A stretch of 64,000 nucleotides of DNA. It comes from JBDIVL01 sp039794405 (GTDB taxonomy: Bacteria > Planctomycetota > Brocadiia > Brocadiales > Brocadiaceae). Each line of letters begins with the position of its first letter. Position 1 is the stretch's first letter. Below the pieces are notes generated by a model that did not search any database, was not told the DNA's origin, and worked only from the letters and a program-made list of their open reading frames with translations. Below, piece by piece: positions 62,206 through 64,000 of the stretch. Made by a program: the position numbers and the translations under genes. The stretch spans positions 1-64,000 of the forward strand of contig JBDIVL010000005.1 of NCBI GenBank assembly GCA_039794405.1, in the 5' to 3' direction.

Positions 62206-63993
62206 TCACTTAAAATTATCATTATTGCATAACCTTATGGCGTGGTGATGCACATCGTCTCCCCCAATGAGATGTTTTAAGCCGCCTGGTTTTTCCCAAA
62301 ACACCTTAATTTGACCACTTCCCGTACTATTAAAATATTTAACCTTAATATCACAATACCCTTTGCTGAGATACATAGGCCCTTCTACCGTCTTAACCAC
62401 GTGGTCTCCTCCGTTATTTACAACTAACCTATCATTAATATATAAAAATGAACCATCATCTGATTCTGTAATAAATTTATATATCCCGCTCTTCGGTACA
62501 TACAATCTCCCGCTCCAGATAACACTATAAGCCTTGTCAGAAAATATTTCACGAAACGAAATATCAGTAAAGGAGATACTGTCATCATATCGAACTAACT
62601 TTGCCTTTCCACTAAATACCTTATTATCATAATATCTGCCCATAAACCCTGGTTGTACAACATATTTATTCTTTTTGTCTGAAGTCTCTTCTTTTCTTCC
62701 TGGAATTGCAATGACAATCTGTATACCAATTATTGTAACAAGGAGAACAATCAAACTGAGTTTAAAATACACCGCATTATTTTTCAAGATACCAGCCCCC
62801 CAATATACTTTAGAGATAAACCACGGACTACGAAAGATACCCGATATCCCTAATTCTGCCCTATAAATAAAATTCACTATCCCTATAACAAGAATTACAC
62901 AAAACGCCAGTACGGGTAAAGCGCCAGGCAAAGCAAGAACACTGCCTAAGTTATATGAATTGAATTCATCTCCAAAAACATTACTCGTAAAAACAGCAAC
63001 TTTATTCAGTGAAAAATCTGAACGAAAGAAGTTCTCGAAATAGAACTCTACTACAGGATTTTTATATTTGGAGGAAGGTGTCTCTGGCGTAACAAAAACT
63101 GCCATGAGCATAATAAAAAATGATACGAATACCAGGCATATTGATATTTTTGGGTATTGCTTTACAAAAAAAGAAGATAATAAGACCGTAAAAGGAATCA
63201 TTACTACAAGGTGCCGTGGCCCCAAAGACCATCCGCCATACCAATATTGGTAAGAGGCATTAAACATGAAAAAAAATACCATAATCGCCAGGGGAAAAAG
63301 AAATTCCGGAGAAACGCCTTTCCTTTTTATAAAAAAGTAAACTCCGGGTAAAAATGTAAGGAGGAATGGACAATAAAAGAATATCCCTCTGTATGGATCA
63401 AAGGTAATCTTATACAGCGTTACAATACTTGGAAATGAGATCGTTTTTACCGTTTCTTTCAAACCAGACTGGATATCCGCGTTACTGACAAAATACGAGA
63501 AATAACCAAAATGGATAGGATTACCATAACATAAGTAATTATAGAACAACAGGAGCAGGGCCGGAATTGAAGAACCAGCAAGGAAATAACCGATATACTT
63601 TTTCCTGTGAGAGAACAGATAACAAACATATACAAATATCGCAGACCATACAAAGATACACGGATATTCTGTAATCACTGAATATCCGGCTAATAAACCG
63701 GGGAAGAAAAGGCTTGAAAAACGTATAACCTTTTTATCCCTGAGAATAAAAATACTAAAGAAAGCAATGAAAGAAAATGCCGCCGATACTTGATGTGCAT
63801 ACATGATCGTTGAGTACGCAAAGGCCGTTGTCCCGAATGCATATCCCATAGTTCCAATAAATGCCGTCGTCGTACATTGTGTTAAACAGGCAATAAATCG
63901 AAACAATACCACACAGAGAATAGCGGAAATAAAACTTACCGTTAACCAACTGATAAGATGGCACACAAGTAAATAATAGGTATCCTCCATCAT
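62206..63993 (-). CDS. Multi-span membrane protein with C-terminal PA14 domain (5' end may lie outside the window)
   Basis: This 595-residue reading starts 8 bases before the window edge, so the true start may be upstream. It has about 11 spans (YWYGGWSLGPRHLVVMIPFTVL is typical of membrane glycosyltransferase-like or mannosyltransferase-like proteins), then a PA14 domain at about 455-585 (GFMGRYYDNKVFSGKAKLVRYDDS; ESDDGSFLYINDRLVVNNGGDHVV; DIKVKYFNSTGSGQIKVFW). It differs more from the other two large paralogues in its membrane part. Fourth member of the PA14 membrane-protein cluster. Confidence 0.72.
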   Translation of the reverse strand: MMEDTYYLLVCHLISWLTVSFISAILCVVLFRFIACLTQCTTTAFIGTMGYAFGTTAFAYSTIMYAHQVSAAFSFIAFFSIFILRDKKVIRFSSLFFPGLLAGYSVITEYPCIFVWSAIFVYVCYLFSHRKKYIGYFLAGSSIPALLLLFYNYLCYGNPIHFGYFSYFVSNADIQSGLKETVKTISFPSIVTLYKITFDPYRGIFFYCPFLLTFLPGVYFFIKRKGVSPEFLFPLAIMVFFFMFNASYQYWYGGWSLGPRHLVVMIPFTVLLSSFFVKQYPKISICLVFVSFFIMLMAVFVTPETPSSKYKNPVVEFYFENFFRSDFSLNKVAVFTSNVFGDEFNSYNLGSVLALPGALPVLAFCVILVIGIVNFIYRAELGISGIFRSPWFISKVYWGAGILKNNAVYFKLSLIVLLVTIIGIQIVIAIPGRKEETSDKKNKYVVQPGFMGRYYDNKVFSGKAKLVRYDDSISFTDISFREIFSDKAYSVIWSGRLYVPKSGIYKFITESDDGSFLYINDRLVVNNGGDHVVKTVEGPMYLSKGYCDIKVKYFNSTGSGQIKVFWEKPGGLKHLIGGDDVHHHAIRLCNNDNFK

Positions 63994-64000
63994 AAAAAAA

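Overview
The window is an AT-rich bacterial chromosome segment. Several traits suggest a planctomycete, most likely an anammox-type Brocadiales lineage: a division/cell-wall cluster (mraZ to ftsQ) that ends without ftsA or ftsZ, a pseudopilin carrying the planctomycete-style C-terminal His-Asp-Gly motif, and a family of large membrane glycosyltransferase-like proteins ending in PA14 domains. This assignment is inference from gene content; no rRNA or marker search was possible.

Layout. 0.5-11 kb holds housekeeping and regulatory genes: an HD-GYP protein, a possible 30-residue membrane microprotein, ATP-dependent PEP carboxykinase, an Rrf2 regulator beside a SsuABC/NrtABC-type ABC importer with a shared palindromic operator, a glutaredoxin-like protein, YqeY, a PilZ-REC-REC protein, and queA reading the other way. 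11.5-26.2 kb is the dcw cluster: mraZ, rsmH, ftsL-like, ftsI, a 91-residue unknown, murE, murF, mraY, ftsW, murG, murC, ddl, ftsQ. It is preceded by a promoter and three 10-bp-phased MraZ boxes. murD, murB, ftsA and ftsZ are absent here. 26-32.5 kb is a scrap zone: a pseudopilin gene, a decayed tyrosine recombinase, and an IS3-type element that lost orfA and was then hit by an IS21-type element with a 6-bp target duplication.

32.6-39.3 kb is an IS-flanked, very AT-rich island. It encodes a BfiI/NgoFVII-like phospholipase-D-fold nuclease, facing a three-gene operon (XRE/C-protein-like regulator, PglX-like adenine methylase, Eco57I-like adenine methylase). This looks like an uncommon restriction-modification system: a metal-independent PLD nuclease with two large gamma-class methylases, and a regulator gene whose start codon coincides with its predicted transcription start (leaderless). 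It is the strongest candidate for an undescribed system. A second, nearly identical IS3 copy closes the island on the right.

41-51.7 kb holds a MITE-like 119-bp element, tRNA-Leu(GAG), and a type II secretion/type IV pilus-like operon (gspD, I, J, K, L, M, C, F) followed by a GT2 glycosyltransferase. gspE and a canonical gspG are not in the cluster. 51.7-64 kb has a second integrase relic, an NhaP2-type antiporter, and four reverse-strand multi-membrane proteins with C-terminal PA14 domains, the last touching the window edge. Between them lie an HD-GYP relic and many small repeats. At least three dispersed repeat families recur through the window: a 122-bp element with GGTTGGTTCAATC-type ends, short palindromes of the form GTAG-variable core-CTAC, and longer nested inverted repeats.
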